23,678 bases of DNA from Candidatus Aminicenantota bacterium (GCA_020355945.1 CP070627.1:7393384-7417061); one strand, 5' to 3'. Counted from the stretch's first letter, positions 1 to 9,308 are shown. Notes: generated by a model from the letters alone, not told the origin. Numbers and translations are program-made.

Positions 1-1155
1 TTAACAGATGTTCCTATTGTAGGGGGAGGACCTGCTTTTTCACAAGAACCACTTCTTTATATGGAGTATTTAAATCTGGACTATGGAATCATAGGCGAAG
101 GAGAACAAGCCTTTGCAAAATTAATCGAGCTAATATCATCAAATAAAAATGTAACTGATCTTGATGGTTTGGTCTACAAAATTAACAATAAATATCTTAT
201 TAATAAAAATTCCTTTATACCGGATCTTAGTATAATACCCCAATTAAAAAATTATAGCCCGGATGACTTTCATGAAAAGTATTATAAGAATGGTGGGTAT
301 ATGACTCTTCAAACTAAACGGGGTTGTGGATTTAAATGTGTCTATTGTAATTATCCGAGACTGGAAGGAACTGAATATAGATTTTTTCCAATTTCAACAA
401 TCATGGAAACAATTAAATACTTTTACAAAAAATATAAAATACAATATTTTTATTTTGTAGACAGCGTATTTTCAACACCCCTGTCTTTTGCTAAAGACGT
501 ATGTAGAAATATTATTAATAGTGATATGAACATTGGATGGGAAACCAGTATTAATCCAAGGGATGTGGATGAAGAGCTGATTCATTTAATGAAAAAGGCC
601 GGATGCATTGGTGTTTCAATTACTCCTGATTCATGTTGTGATGAAGTGTTAAAAAGTTATAATAAAGGATTTTCAACCAGGGACATAAAAAATTCCATAA
701 ATCTCCTGCATAAATATAATATACCATTTGATTTCTACATTATACTGGGAGGAATCGGTGATAATTATGAATATTTCCAGGAGACTTTCCAATTTTGTCA
801 AGAACATTTATCGGAAGATGTTCTTATAATAACATATGGAATGTTTCTTCATAAAGGTTGTGAAGCTTATAATATAGCTATTAAAGAAAAATTTTTACCC
901 GAATCAGGGGAATTAAAAAGTGCTGTATTTTCAAATGACTTCGAGCTTCTTAAAAAATTTAGATATTTCTATCAGGGACAAAAAGAGAGAAAAAAGATAA
1001 TCATCAAATTGAGGAATAATCGACATTCAAAATGGATATTAGAAAATGATTATTACTATGATGAAGAATCAGGAAGCCCAAGGGTAATACCGGAATTCCG
1101 CTGTAAGCAAGACCAAAGACCCTGGTACATTGGTATGAAAGGTTTAAAATTATAA
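1..1155 (+). CDS. Radical SAM protein with B12-binding-like N-terminus (5' truncated)
   Basis: The reading frame is open from base 1, so the true start lies outside the window; 384 residues are visible. The visible N-terminus (VGGGPAFSQEP, then YGIIGEGEQAF) is the end of the cobalamin-binding Rossmann domain typical of class B radical SAM enzymes. The cluster-binding motif CGFKCVYC (CxxxCxxC) lies at visible residues 109-116, followed by a TIM-barrel-like stretch. Members of this family perform methylations, cyclisations or other radical chemistry; the substrate cannot be told from sequence. Codon use is extremely A/T-rich (AAT, ATA, TAT, AAA dominate), clearly unlike the minus-strand genes that follow. 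It converges on fabD with only 12 bp between the stops and no terminator visible. It may belong to a separate system to the left. Confidence 0.88.
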   Translation, partial: LTDVPIVGGGPAFSQEPLLYMEYLNLDYGIIGEGEQAFAKLIELISSNKNVTDLDGLVYKINNKYLINKNSFIPDLSIIPQLKNYSPDDFHEKYYKNGGYMTLQTKRGCGFKCVYCNYPRLEGTEYRFFPISTIMETIKYFYKKYKIQYFYFVDSVFSTPLSFAKDVCRNIINSDMNIGWETSINPRDVDEELIHLMKKAGCIGVSITPDSCCDEVLKSYNKGFSTRDIKNSINLLHKYNIPFDFYIILGGIGDNYEYFQETFQFCQEHLSEDVLIITYGMFLHKGCEAYNIAIKEKFLPESGELKSAVFSNDFELLKKFRYFYQGQKERKKIIIKLRNNRHSKWILENDYYYDEESGSPRVIPEFRCKQDQRPWYIGMKGLKL

Positions 1156-1167
1156 CTAAAAGCTTAA

Positions 1168-2091
1168 TCAATTTAATATTGCTGCCTGTTTGATATCGTC
1201 AATATCCTGGATATTCAATATATCGAATTCAACTCGCATGTCTTTCCCGGTTCGTTTTAACATCTTTGCCAGTATTTTGTTTGAGCCGATTTCGGCAAAT
1301 TTTTTTATTTTTTTATTTCCCAGGAAGCTCAGAATTGTGCTGTGCCACAGGACCGGGCGGGTGACCTGTCTTTTTAATGCCTCTCTTGCCTCGTTACCTG
1401 TTGTCATCTCTTTTGCTTCTACATTGTTAATCACCGGGAACCTTAAGTCCCTAAATTGGATCCGGTCCAGGTCTGCTGCCAATTTTTCCTCTGCCGGCCG
1501 CATGAGCTGCGAATGAAACGGGGCTGAAACCGGGAGGTAACCGGAATTGGAGGCAAAGGTCTTTACCAGTACTTGATCCACTGCCTCTTTCTCACCTGAG
1601 ATAACGATTTGAGTGGAGCTGTTCCAGTTGGCGATGTTGACAATCCCATCCACCTGGGAAATAAGCCGTTTCACCTCATCGATTTCTATGCCATATAGTG
1701 CCACCATGACACCCCTCCTGTCGGGTGGAACCGCTTCTTGCATGTATTTTCCTCGTTTGTGCACCACCTTTACGGCATCTTCGAAGTTGATGGCTCCTGC
1801 GCAGCAAAGGGCTGAATATTCGCCCAGACTGTGACCGGCAGCAATGGCTGGTTCTCTTTCCAACAAATGAAACAGGATATAAGAAACGGTCAACAGGGCA
1901 GGCTGGGCATTGTATGTTAATTTGAGTTCTTCTTCCGGTCCTGCAAAACAAATCTTTGAGAGAGGGTATCCCAATGTTTCATCGGCCATTTTAAAGATTT
2001 TTTTCCCAAAATCACTCTTTTCATACAGGCCTTTTCCCATGCCAACGGCCTGGGAACCCTGCCCGGGAAATAAGAATGCAAAATCCTTCAT
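1168..2091 (-). CDS. fabD: Malonyl-CoA:ACP transacylase
   Basis: The enzyme loads malonyl units from CoA onto an acyl carrier protein in the cytoplasm. The 307-residue product has the usual FabD length. It starts with FLFPGQGSQAVGMG, has the nucleophile elbow GHSLGEYSAL with Ser88, the RGKYMQ segment with Arg113, and the catalytic His193 in APFHSQLM. Its ATG overlaps the exporter stop by 4 nt (ATGA), so it is the last gene of the 17-gene block. A FabD placed inside a block rich in ketosynthases suggests a dedicated malonyl supply for this pathway, although it could also be the only FabD of the cell. Family assignment is firm; the dedicated role is inference. Confidence 0.95.
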   Translation of the reverse strand: MKDFAFLFPGQGSQAVGMGKGLYEKSDFGKKIFKMADETLGYPLSKICFAGPEEELKLTYNAQPALLTVSYILFHLLEREPAIAAGHSLGEYSALCCAGAINFEDAVKVVHKRGKYMQEAVPPDRRGVMVALYGIEIDEVKRLISQVDGIVNIANWNSSTQIVISGEKEAVDQVLVKTFASNSGYLPVSAPFHSQLMRPAEEKLAADLDRIQFRDLRFPVINNVEAKEMTTGNEAREALKRQVTRPVLWHSTILSFLGNKKIKKFAEIGSNKILAKMLKRTGKDMRVEFDILNIQDIDDIKQAAILN

Positions 2092-4397
2092 TTTTGTTTC
2101 CTTGATTTGAACGGTTTAAAGAGATCCATCAGGGTGGGTGTGAGGAATAAGTCAAAGACCAGGGCGCTAAATATGGTAATGGCACATAATAAACCGAAAA
2201 AAGCCACTCCCAATGATTGGGAAAAAACGCAAGCAAAAAAGCCCAATCCCAACGCCAGTGAAGTGGAAAAAACAGCTCTTCCCACATCTTTTACCGATTC
2301 CTTACCCGCAGTAGTGTAATCATTGAACTCTGTATATTTCCTCCGATATTCGGATATGATATGAATGGAATCATCAACAATGATACCGATCATAATACAG
2401 GCTATGAGCAGGGTGAAGAAGTCCAGGGATATGTTAAATATTCCCATTACACCTAGAGCGATGGTAATCGGCAGTATATTGGGGATTATGGATATTAAGC
2501 CGACTTTTATGGATAAAAACACCACCATCATGGCGATGCATATCAGTATAAATGCTAAGGAGTAACTGGTCACCTGACCCCTGGAGACATATTCGGCCAT
2601 CCTCATCATCTGGCTGAGCCCCCCGGTAAGTTCGAATCGAACATTTTGGGTATGGTTTTCAATAAAATGACTCACCTCTTGAAGGAATTTCGTGTACTCT
2701 TTGGAGGTTTGAGTGGAGGTTCGTACGATTATCCTTATTTTTTTATGATCAAAATCCAATATCTCCGAGAGTGTGTCCTGGTCCGACATACTGTACAAGA
2801 ACAGTTCCTGCTTGATGAGGTCCGCTTGATCGGGGATTTTATAAAATTCCTGTTTGCCTTCATTCAATTCTTTGTGGATCCGTTTTAAAATGTGATTGAC
2901 GGAAAAGACTTTAGAGACCAGGCCGGTTTGTGATTCCAGGTAATTGACTATTTTTTCTACTTCCGCTAAGAATCCCGGGTCTCTCACATCTGCTTCGTCC
3001 GGCCGGGAGAGCACGATTTCCAGGGATAATGTCCCACCCATATGCTGATCGACGAAATTATAATCGCGAACAATTATGGAAGATTCGCGAAAATCTTTGA
3101 TAAAATTGGTGTCTACCTGCAATTTTGTCACCCCATAGATGGAGATGATTAAAAGCACGACGCTGATGACAACAATGGGTATTTTTGCTTTTGCATTGAT
3201 GCGGCCCACTTTAACCAGGATTTTATCCATAAGACGTGTTTTGCTTGCCGTGCGTCTTTTTTTTATCTTCGGGAGCATAATGGGGACCAGGGTAACCGAT
3301 AGAAAATATGAGAAAAACACGCCCATGCCGCAGACAATGCCCAGGTGCTGGATGGGTTTGATGTCACTGAACGTTAATACCATGAATGCCAGGACAGTGG
3401 TGATTGTGGTAAACAGGCAGGGGAAACCGGTCTCGCGAAAAACCACCTTCAAGGTCTCTTTTTTATCGTTAAAGGAGTGATACTTCATATAATACTTTGA
3501 GATAATATGGATGGAGTCGGCCACGCCAATGGTCATAATAATCAGGGGGATGGGAATGGTAAGCAAGGTAATGGGCATGCCGAATGCGCCCATCAGGCAG
3601 TAGGTAAAGAACGTGCTGAGCAGTACATCCAGGAGAGGACCTGCCATAAGGGAAAAAGACCGGAATAACCATAACAATATTGCTGCAATAATAACCAGGC
3701 TAACCATAAGATATATGGCGGATTCTTCCCCGGTGATAACGTCAGCATCATGATCGAATATGGGAACGCCTACCGCGTGGAATTCAAATTCGCTGTATTC
3801 GGGCTTTTTAAATATTTTTCTTATTTCCCGGGTGATTACTTTGCGAAATTCCCCATCGCCTTTGATCTCTTTAATCGAAACCATTATCCCGATATATTTC
3901 CCATCTTTAGAGATGAGTTGGTCCAGATAGATTTCATCATTCAAGGCTTTTTTTTCGGCTTCGCTTAATTCCGCGCTGCCGGGGTCCTTGCCGATCAGAT
4001 CCGCTACGATCAATTCGCCTTCTCTGCCCTGGATATATTTCGCGTTGACCAGGCTTTCCACTTCCTCGATGACATATTGATCTTTGTATTTGATGTTTTC
4101 GATCTCCTCCTGGAGATGGCGGATTTTTTGAATCATGCCCGGTGTAAAAAAGTCACCGGCTTCGAAGAGAATGTATACAAACTCGTCACTGCCAAAGGTG
4201 TCCTTCATCCGGTTATATTTCAGTATTTCAGGATCATCTTCTTTAAAGAAAGCTTCGTTGGAGAAATCAACCTTCATTTTGGGGATTTGCATAATCATAA
4301 ATGCAATCAATAGGACAATGATAATAATAAACAACCATTTTTTCTCGATAACCATCGAGGCAAAGGATTCATAAAAACGGTCCAATTTACTTTTCAT
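2088..4397 (-). CDS. MMPL/RND-family exporter (HAE3 type)
   Basis: This 769-residue inner-membrane protein has the two-fold RND architecture. Each half has one transmembrane helix, a large periplasmic loop and then a five-helix bundle. The first helix is at about residues 18-38; the second half repeats with a helix near 410 and a bundle at about 620-760. Both bundles carry the family signature (GVADSIHIISKY and GIIVDDSIHIISEY). HAE3 proteins such as HpnN move hydrophobic lipids such as hopanoids. I start at ATG 4397 because AAGGAGT sits 6 nt upstream; the longer reading needs a GTG at 4421 with no such site. It lies between the flavoenzyme and fabD, so export or membrane insertion of the lipid product is a reasonable inference. 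The LolA-like and beta-barrel genes at 20407-22627 are the partners often found with this family. Confidence 0.9.
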   Translation of the reverse strand: MKSKLDRFYESFASMVIEKKWLFIIIIVLLIAFMIMQIPKMKVDFSNEAFFKEDDPEILKYNRMKDTFGSDEFVYILFEAGDFFTPGMIQKIRHLQEEIENIKYKDQYVIEEVESLVNAKYIQGREGELIVADLIGKDPGSAELSEAEKKALNDEIYLDQLISKDGKYIGIMVSIKEIKGDGEFRKVITREIRKIFKKPEYSEFEFHAVGVPIFDHDADVITGEESAIYLMVSLVIIAAILLWLFRSFSLMAGPLLDVLLSTFFTYCLMGAFGMPITLLTIPIPLIIMTIGVADSIHIISKYYMKYHSFNDKKETLKVVFRETGFPCLFTTITTVLAFMVLTFSDIKPIQHLGIVCGMGVFFSYFLSVTLVPIMLPKIKKRRTASKTRLMDKILVKVGRINAKAKIPIVVISVVLLIISIYGVTKLQVDTNFIKDFRESSIIVRDYNFVDQHMGGTLSLEIVLSRPDEADVRDPGFLAEVEKIVNYLESQTGLVSKVFSVNHILKRIHKELNEGKQEFYKIPDQADLIKQELFLYSMSDQDTLSEILDFDHKKIRIIVRTSTQTSKEYTKFLQEVSHFIENHTQNVRFELTGGLSQMMRMAEYVSRGQVTSYSLAFILICIAMMVVFLSIKVGLISIIPNILPITIALGVMGIFNISLDFFTLLIACIMIGIIVDDSIHIISEYRRKYTEFNDYTTAGKESVKDVGRAVFSTSLALGLGFFACVFSQSLGVAFFGLLCAITIFSALVFDLFLTPTLMDLFKPFKSRKQK

Positions 4398-4403
4398 GGT
4401 ATT

Positions 4404-4410
4404 ACTCCTT
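4404..4410 (-). promoter_or_regulatory. Ribosome-binding site deciding the exporter start
   Basis: Read on the minus strand this is AAGGAGT, six nucleotides before ATG 4397. It favours that ATG over the in-frame GTG at 4421, which would make the exporter touch the preceding gene's stop but has no comparable site. Confidence 0.75.
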
Positions 4411-4420
4411 TTTTTTGACA

Positions 4421-6349
4421 CTAGCGGAAAAATAGTGAATAGGCATGGTAGACCGCGTCCCGTATTTTACCGGGTTGTTTCTGGTCCCCGATTATTTCAA
4501 TGGGGGGTGAGTCATTCCCAACTTCGACGGGTATTTTTCTCACATGCCTGCCTACTGCCATGACAATGGCATCAAAGTTTTTTATTTCCTGTTCTTCTTG
4601 CCTGGTTTTATAAAGGATTGAAGAGGGTTGAATTGTAATGACCCGGGCTTTCAATAGAATATGCACTCTCTGTTGTTTTAATTGTTTTTCCAGGTGATAT
4701 TTTAATATGGGTTCCAGACCCACGGCAAGCCGGTGGCGTTTCTCAATTAACGTGACCCGGTTTTTATTTTTGGCCAGGTAGTTGGCTGTTTCACACCCTT
4801 CCTGGCCGCCGCCGATTACTACAATCCTGGCATCCCTGATGTCCTTTGTTAAAATTTCATCTACAGTAAAATAGGGCGTGCCGCTCAATCCGTCAATATC
4901 AATCGAGTCAGTATTGGGTTCGGCACCGCAGCAGAAAATAAGGCGATCCCATTTGTCTTTATGGGTATCCAGCTTTCCCTGCTCTACTTTTTGATTAAAA
5001 TGAAAGGTTACTGCCATTTTTTTTGCACGATTCAGCAGATATTTCTTGTAGTTTAAGAATCCTTTTTTGTAAGGGAATTTGCCGATTTGATTCAGTTGGC
5101 CGCCGCCGCTGTTTTCATCGTAAATGGATACGCGATGGCCTCTTTTGGCGGCGTAAATTCCCGCATTCAGGCCAGCGGGTCCGCCGCCGATTACCGCAAT
5201 TTTTTCAGGCTTTTTTGCTTTTTCAATCAAACGATCGCGGTTTTCATTGCCCACTTCCGGGTTCACCGCGCACTCCAATTGGCCGAAGGTTAACGAATGG
5301 AGGCAGTGGTTGCATCGTAAGCAGGGGCGGATGTATTCTGTCTGATTATTGAGGCTTTTGCGAATAAATAACGGGTCGGCGATTAACGATCGTCCCAGGG
5401 CCACAAAGTCGGAAACGCCTTTTTTTAAGATATCATTGGCATAATGGAGATCATCGATCTTGCCCAGGGCCACCACCGGGATTTGCAGCGCCTGTTTAAT
5501 TTCCCGGGCCAGATGCAAAAATCTTCCCCTTCTTAAATAATAGACCGGTATATTAAAAAAAGCGGATTCGTAGTTACAGGCGGACACGGTGATACAATCG
5601 ACTCCTGCGGCTTCCAATAACCTGGCGATTTCAATGGAATCTTTGAGCTGCAGGCCTTCCTTTACATACTCGTTGGCGCTGATTTTGCAAAATACCAGGA
5701 AATCGGCAGAGGTGGCTGCCCTGGTTTTTCTTACCACTGCCAACGCGAACCTGGCACGATTTTCCAGGCTGCCGCCGTATTCGTCCTGCCGTTTGTTGGC
5801 GTAAGGGGAAAGGAATTGACAGATTAAGTAGCCGTGGGCCATCTGGATTTCCACGCCATCGAACCCCGCTTCCATGGCTCTCCCGGCGGCCCGGGCATAT
5901 TGGTCCGCTAAGTGGTTGATCTCTTTTATGGATAATTCCCTGGGTGTTTCTTTGAGTCGCGGGCAGGGAACCGCGGAGGGCGCCAGCGGCTGCGCGTTAA
6001 TCACCAGGGGCAGCGTTTGCCGGCCAGCATGATTCAACTGCAATAAGAGTTTGCAGCCGGATTGTTTTACTGTTTTAACCAGGTGCTTAAAACCGGGAAT
6101 ATATCGATCATCATAGATACAACTCATGTTGGGGGTTACTTTTCCCAGGGGATCCACGGCGCTGTGTTCGTGGACAATGGCGCCAACGCCGCCCACAGCC
6201 CGGGCATTATAAAAATGAATGGATTTTTCGGTAACACATCCCTCCCGGTTGGAAAAATTGGTACCGATGGCTGGCATGATGACCCTGTTTTTGAAGATGG
6301 CCTGTTTTATTTTATAAGAAGAATTGATTGGTAAAGCTTGCCTTTTCAT
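4421..6349 (-). CDS. NADH:flavin oxidoreductase / 2,4-dienoyl-CoA reductase-like enzyme
   Basis: This 642-residue three-part flavoenzyme has the FadH/trimethylamine-dehydrogenase architecture. Residues 1 to about 340 form an Old Yellow Enzyme FMN barrel, with the HGYLICQFLSPYANKRQDEYGG segment split around the substrate site. A [4Fe-4S] motif CLRCNHC with a fourth Cys ten residues on follows. Then comes an FAD-binding site (AVIGGGPAGLNAG) and an NAD(P)-binding site (VVIGGGQEGCETA). Known relatives reduce conjugated C=C bonds with NAD(P)H. In a block with three dehydratases and no FabI-type enoyl reductase, it could reduce or isomerise a polyene acyl chain. It overlaps the upstream radical SAM gene by 4 nt (ATGA). 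Family certain; substrate unknown. Confidence 0.92.
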   Translation of the reverse strand: MKRQALPINSSYKIKQAIFKNRVIMPAIGTNFSNREGCVTEKSIHFYNARAVGGVGAIVHEHSAVDPLGKVTPNMSCIYDDRYIPGFKHLVKTVKQSGCKLLLQLNHAGRQTLPLVINAQPLAPSAVPCPRLKETPRELSIKEINHLADQYARAAGRAMEAGFDGVEIQMAHGYLICQFLSPYANKRQDEYGGSLENRARFALAVVRKTRAATSADFLVFCKISANEYVKEGLQLKDSIEIARLLEAAGVDCITVSACNYESAFFNIPVYYLRRGRFLHLAREIKQALQIPVVALGKIDDLHYANDILKKGVSDFVALGRSLIADPLFIRKSLNNQTEYIRPCLRCNHCLHSLTFGQLECAVNPEVGNENRDRLIEKAKKPEKIAVIGGGPAGLNAGIYAAKRGHRVSIYDENSGGGQLNQIGKFPYKKGFLNYKKYLLNRAKKMAVTFHFNQKVEQGKLDTHKDKWDRLIFCCGAEPNTDSIDIDGLSGTPYFTVDEILTKDIRDARIVVIGGGQEGCETANYLAKNKNRVTLIEKRHRLAVGLEPILKYHLEKQLKQQRVHILLKARVITIQPSSILYKTRQEEQEIKNFDAIVMAVGRHVRKIPVEVGNDSPPIEIIGDQKQPGKIRDAVYHAYSLFFR

Positions 6350-7803
6350 TTTCTTTTCCCGGTTTTAAGGCTTTTACGGTTCCTGGGGTTCTTACGAGTA
6401 TTACGGGTATTACGCGGTTTGTAGGCGGCAAGAATTTTATTCATGGTAATGATGGTGCCAAAGGAAAGGCTCTGGGTTCTGCCCAATCCCAGGGTGCATA
6501 CTTTTTTTAACCAGAACATCATCTGCCGTTTAAAACTGTAACTGAATCGATACAGTAAGTATAATTGCCGGTAAAATTCCCTGGCTCGAAGCGCGGTGGG
6601 CAGCAGGCTGTAAAAGAAATCATACATTTCATAATTGTCTGCGATTAAGTCCTCCTTCACTTCGTTATAGAGATCGCTCCCCGGGAGCGGGGCCAATGTC
6701 CCGAAGGCCGGAACCGCAATTTCTTTTTCCCGCAGGTATTTTTTCAAATCATCAAAATCCTTATAATCTAATTCCGGGGAAATGACAAAATGGGCATAGG
6801 GCAGCATCCTATATTTATTGAGAATGTCGATGGCCCGGTCATTTACATCTCCCGGGATTCCCTTGCGGAAATCTTTTAAATCTTTGGCTCGAATGGATTC
6901 CACCCCCACCAACACCAGTTTCAGCCCGAGCCTGGCCCATTGTTTGAATAATTTTTCGTGCTTTACTACGTTTTCAGCACTGCATTCCAGCATATATTCT
7001 TTTTTAATTTTATTTCGCCTGATCCCGTTGATAAATTCTTGTACCAGGTCATGGTCGTAAAAAGGGTTGGGGTCCACGATAAATACCATTTTTTCCTTGA
7101 TTTTTTTTAGTTCCTCTATGGCGCTGTGGGCACACCTGGAGCGAAAGGTTCCCCGCGCACACTTCCATACCGAACAGAAATTACAGCGGTGCTTACAACC
7201 GCGACTTAACTCCATGATGGCGCTGGGGATTCGAAATAAATGGTATTTACTCCGATATCGTTCCGTCAAATCTCTCCTGGGCAGCGGCAGGGTTTCCAGG
7301 TCAGTCAGTTCCCTTAATTCATTTTTAACAAAATTGCCTTTATCATTGTAGGCGATTCCTTTAATCGTACTCAAATCATCACCGGAAGAGTAACGGGCAG
7401 TGATTTCGGCAAAGGTATGCTCACCTTCACCGATTACTATCATATCGATATAGGGTTCATAAAAATCTCCAGGGATTAATGTGGCATGATGGCCGCCCAC
7501 CACGGTTAATATGTTATGGTTTTTTTCTTTGATGGTTCTTAATATCTTTTTGGTAATATACACGCCCACGGTATAGCAGGTCATCCCCACGATATCGGGC
7601 TTAAATGCATCGACAACTTTTAAATAATCCTTATCATCTTCGGCCCTGAGGTCTAATATCTTTACATCGTGTCCGGGGACCACGGCGGCCAGGATTTCCA
7701 GTTCCAGGGGTTCCAGCAGGATATGATATTTTTCATCTCTTACCGCGGGTGTCACGTTGGTTTCACCGGGTAAGCTGTAGGGTTTGATCAATAGTATTCT
7801 CAT
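6346..7803 (-). CDS. B12-binding radical SAM protein (class B / BchE-HpnJ type)
   Basis: The 485-residue protein has a cobalamin-binding N-terminal domain (about residues 1-140, with VVGGHHAT and VIGEGEHTF). It then has a radical SAM barrel with GCKHRCNFCSVWKC, where Cys203, Cys207 and Cys210 ligate the cluster. Relatives methylate unactivated carbons, form rings or rearrange lipids and tetrapyrroles. Its presence inside a fatty-acid/polyketide-like block suggests tailoring of the acyl chain, for example methylation or C-C bond formation; this is inference. ATG 7803 follows the FabG stop directly, with GGAGGG upstream. The last ~25 residues are a basic repetitive tail (RNTRNTRKNPRNRKS) encoded by a short direct repeat, so the functional domain probably ends near residue 458. 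Confidence 0.92.
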   Translation of the reverse strand: MRILLIKPYSLPGETNVTPAVRDEKYHILLEPLELEILAAVVPGHDVKILDLRAEDDKDYLKVVDAFKPDIVGMTCYTVGVYITKKILRTIKEKNHNILTVVGGHHATLIPGDFYEPYIDMIVIGEGEHTFAEITARYSSGDDLSTIKGIAYNDKGNFVKNELRELTDLETLPLPRRDLTERYRSKYHLFRIPSAIMELSRGCKHRCNFCSVWKCARGTFRSRCAHSAIEELKKIKEKMVFIVDPNPFYDHDLVQEFINGIRRNKIKKEYMLECSAENVVKHEKLFKQWARLGLKLVLVGVESIRAKDLKDFRKGIPGDVNDRAIDILNKYRMLPYAHFVISPELDYKDFDDLKKYLREKEIAVPAFGTLAPLPGSDLYNEVKEDLIADNYEMYDFFYSLLPTALRAREFYRQLYLLYRFSYSFKRQMMFWLKKVCTLGLGRTQSLSFGTIITMNKILAAYKPRNTRNTRKNPRNRKSLKTGKRK

Positions 7804-8550
7804 CTAAATCCCTCCGCTGACCTCGATCACTTTGCCGGTAATGTAAGAGGAATCTTCGGAAACCAGGAAGCGTACGACTTTTGCCACCTCTTCCGGCTGG
7901 CCGAAGCGGCGCAGGGGTATGGTTTTCAGGAATTGTTTACCCCCCTGGGCACGGACTTCTTCCGTCATTTCCGTTTCGATGTATCCCGCGGCAATGGCAT
8001 TGACGCGGATTCCTTTATACGCCACTTCATCGGAGATAGCCCTGGTAAACGAAATAATGCCTCCTTTGGAGGCCACATAGTTACAGTGTCCTTTTCCACC
8101 GGTAAAGGCAGCGATGCTGGACATATTGACAATTGCCCCGCTCCTTTGTTCGATCATGGGCGGCAGTACTTCCCGGGTGGTAAAGTAGACACTGGAGAGG
8201 TTGGTTTCGATGACTTGTTTCCAATCCGCCTCTTCCATATCAAGGATCAATTTATCGATGATAATCCCGGCATTGTTGACCAGGATATCGACAGTACCGT
8301 ATTCCCGGAGCGTGAAATCGACTAATGCCTTTGCCTCTTCTTTTTTACCCACATCGGCTTTAAAAATACTGAGGTTTTTGTTATAAGCTTTAATCGAGTC
8401 CGCCACCTGTTGGACATGGTCTTTGCTTTTGTTGTAATTCAATACCACGGTGGCGCCGTGTTTTGCCAGTTCCCTTGCCACAGCGCTGCCGATGCCCCTG
8501 CTGGCGCCCGTCACAATACTGATCTTGTTTTCTAATTTTCCTTCAGACAT
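7804..8550 (-). CDS. fabG: 3-oxoacyl-ACP reductase (FabG-type SDR)
   Basis: NADPH-dependent reduction of 3-ketoacyl-ACP to 3-hydroxyacyl-ACP is the expected reaction. The 248-residue protein has the full classical SDR set: cofactor motif TGASRGIG at 14-21, NNAG at 92-95, catalytic Ser in NMSS (144/145) and YVASK with Tyr158 and Lys162. It closes with the usual SYITGKVIEVSGG. It overlaps the upstream hydrolase by 19 nt and has no strong ribosome site, so coupling to the hydrolase is likely. It is one of three SDRs in the block and, with the one at 17601, one of two with an intact active site. Confidence 0.93.
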   Translation of the reverse strand: MSEGKLENKISIVTGASRGIGSAVARELAKHGATVVLNYNKSKDHVQQVADSIKAYNKNLSIFKADVGKKEEAKALVDFTLREYGTVDILVNNAGIIIDKLILDMEEADWKQVIETNLSSVYFTTREVLPPMIEQRSGAIVNMSSIAAFTGGKGHCNYVASKGGIISFTRAISDEVAYKGIRVNAIAAGYIETEMTEEVRAQGGKQFLKTIPLRRFGQPEEVAKVVRFLVSEDSSYITGKVIEVSGGI

Positions 8551-9308
8551 TTTTTTAAAAATTCAACCATCCTTATAATCGTTTTTTTATAGTTGTTGAC
8601 TTTATGACTACCATTTTCAACGATGGTCATTTGAAAGTCCTTATTATACTTTTTAAGCGTTTTTTCAAATAAATAGGCCTGCTCTACCGGTACAATTTGG
8701 TCTTCGCTGCCGTGAATGATAAGCAGCGGTGATTGTATACCTGCTGCGAAATGAATGGGAGACGCCAATTGGTAGCGCTTGCCTTTTTTAAAATCCTCTC
8801 CTAAGGTGGGAAAAAGAATATCCGTAATGAATGTTTTTCCCGCTGCTGCACCGTGCCCCGCATATTTACCATAATCCAGGATACCGGCAATGGCTGCCGT
8901 ACCTTGCACCTGGGTTTGAATCGCTGTCCATACCGCTGTGGTGGCACCGGCGCTGTGGCCGTAGCACACGATCTTGCTGCTGTTTACCTCGTTCATATTC
9001 TTAAGATAATTGTACGCCTCCAGGGCATCGCTTCGACGCAATTTCGACGGATCATCCGTATCTTGCAGGGTGCGCCAATCCGCTGAAAACACCAAAAAAC
9101 CTTCTTGTAAAAACGCTTCCGCCTCCCGGCCGTTGACCATCCTGAGGGTGTTTTTCTCAGTATCGACAATACCACCGTGGAACATTAACACCGCGGGAAA
9201 AGGCGGCTTACCTCCGGGCGTACGAATGTAACCCTTCAAGTGCTTGTTTTCACTAAAAAATGTGACCTCTTTTACTTCATTATCCATTGTAGTTATGCCC
9301 GGTTTCAT
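8532..9308 (-). CDS. Alpha/beta hydrolase (dienelactone hydrolase / S9-like fold)
   Basis: This is a 258-residue soluble hydrolase without a signal peptide. The oxyanion region is FHGG (43-46). The nucleophile elbow is GHSAG with Ser119, the acid is Asp203 in HGSEDQIVP, and His235 in NGSHKV completes the triad. All three are present, so it should be active on an ester or thioester. No other thioesterase is visible in the block, so release or editing of acyl-ACP is an attractive but unproven role. Three starts are possible. ATG 9308 has GGAG four nt upstream (chosen). ATG 9287 gives an 8-nt ATGGATAA overlap like other junctions here. ATG 9347 would overlap the previous gene by 68 nt. Confidence 0.88.
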   Translation of the reverse strand: MKPGITTMDNEVKEVTFFSENKHLKGYIRTPGGKPPFPAVLMFHGGIVDTEKNTLRMVNGREAEAFLQEGFLVFSADWRTLQDTDDPSKLRRSDALEAYNYLKNMNEVNSSKIVCYGHSAGATTAVWTAIQTQVQGTAAIAGILDYGKYAGHGAAAGKTFITDILFPTLGEDFKKGKRYQLASPIHFAAGIQSPLLIIHGSEDQIVPVEQAYLFEKTLKKYNKDFQMTIVENGSHKVNNYKKTIIRMVEFLKKCLKEN

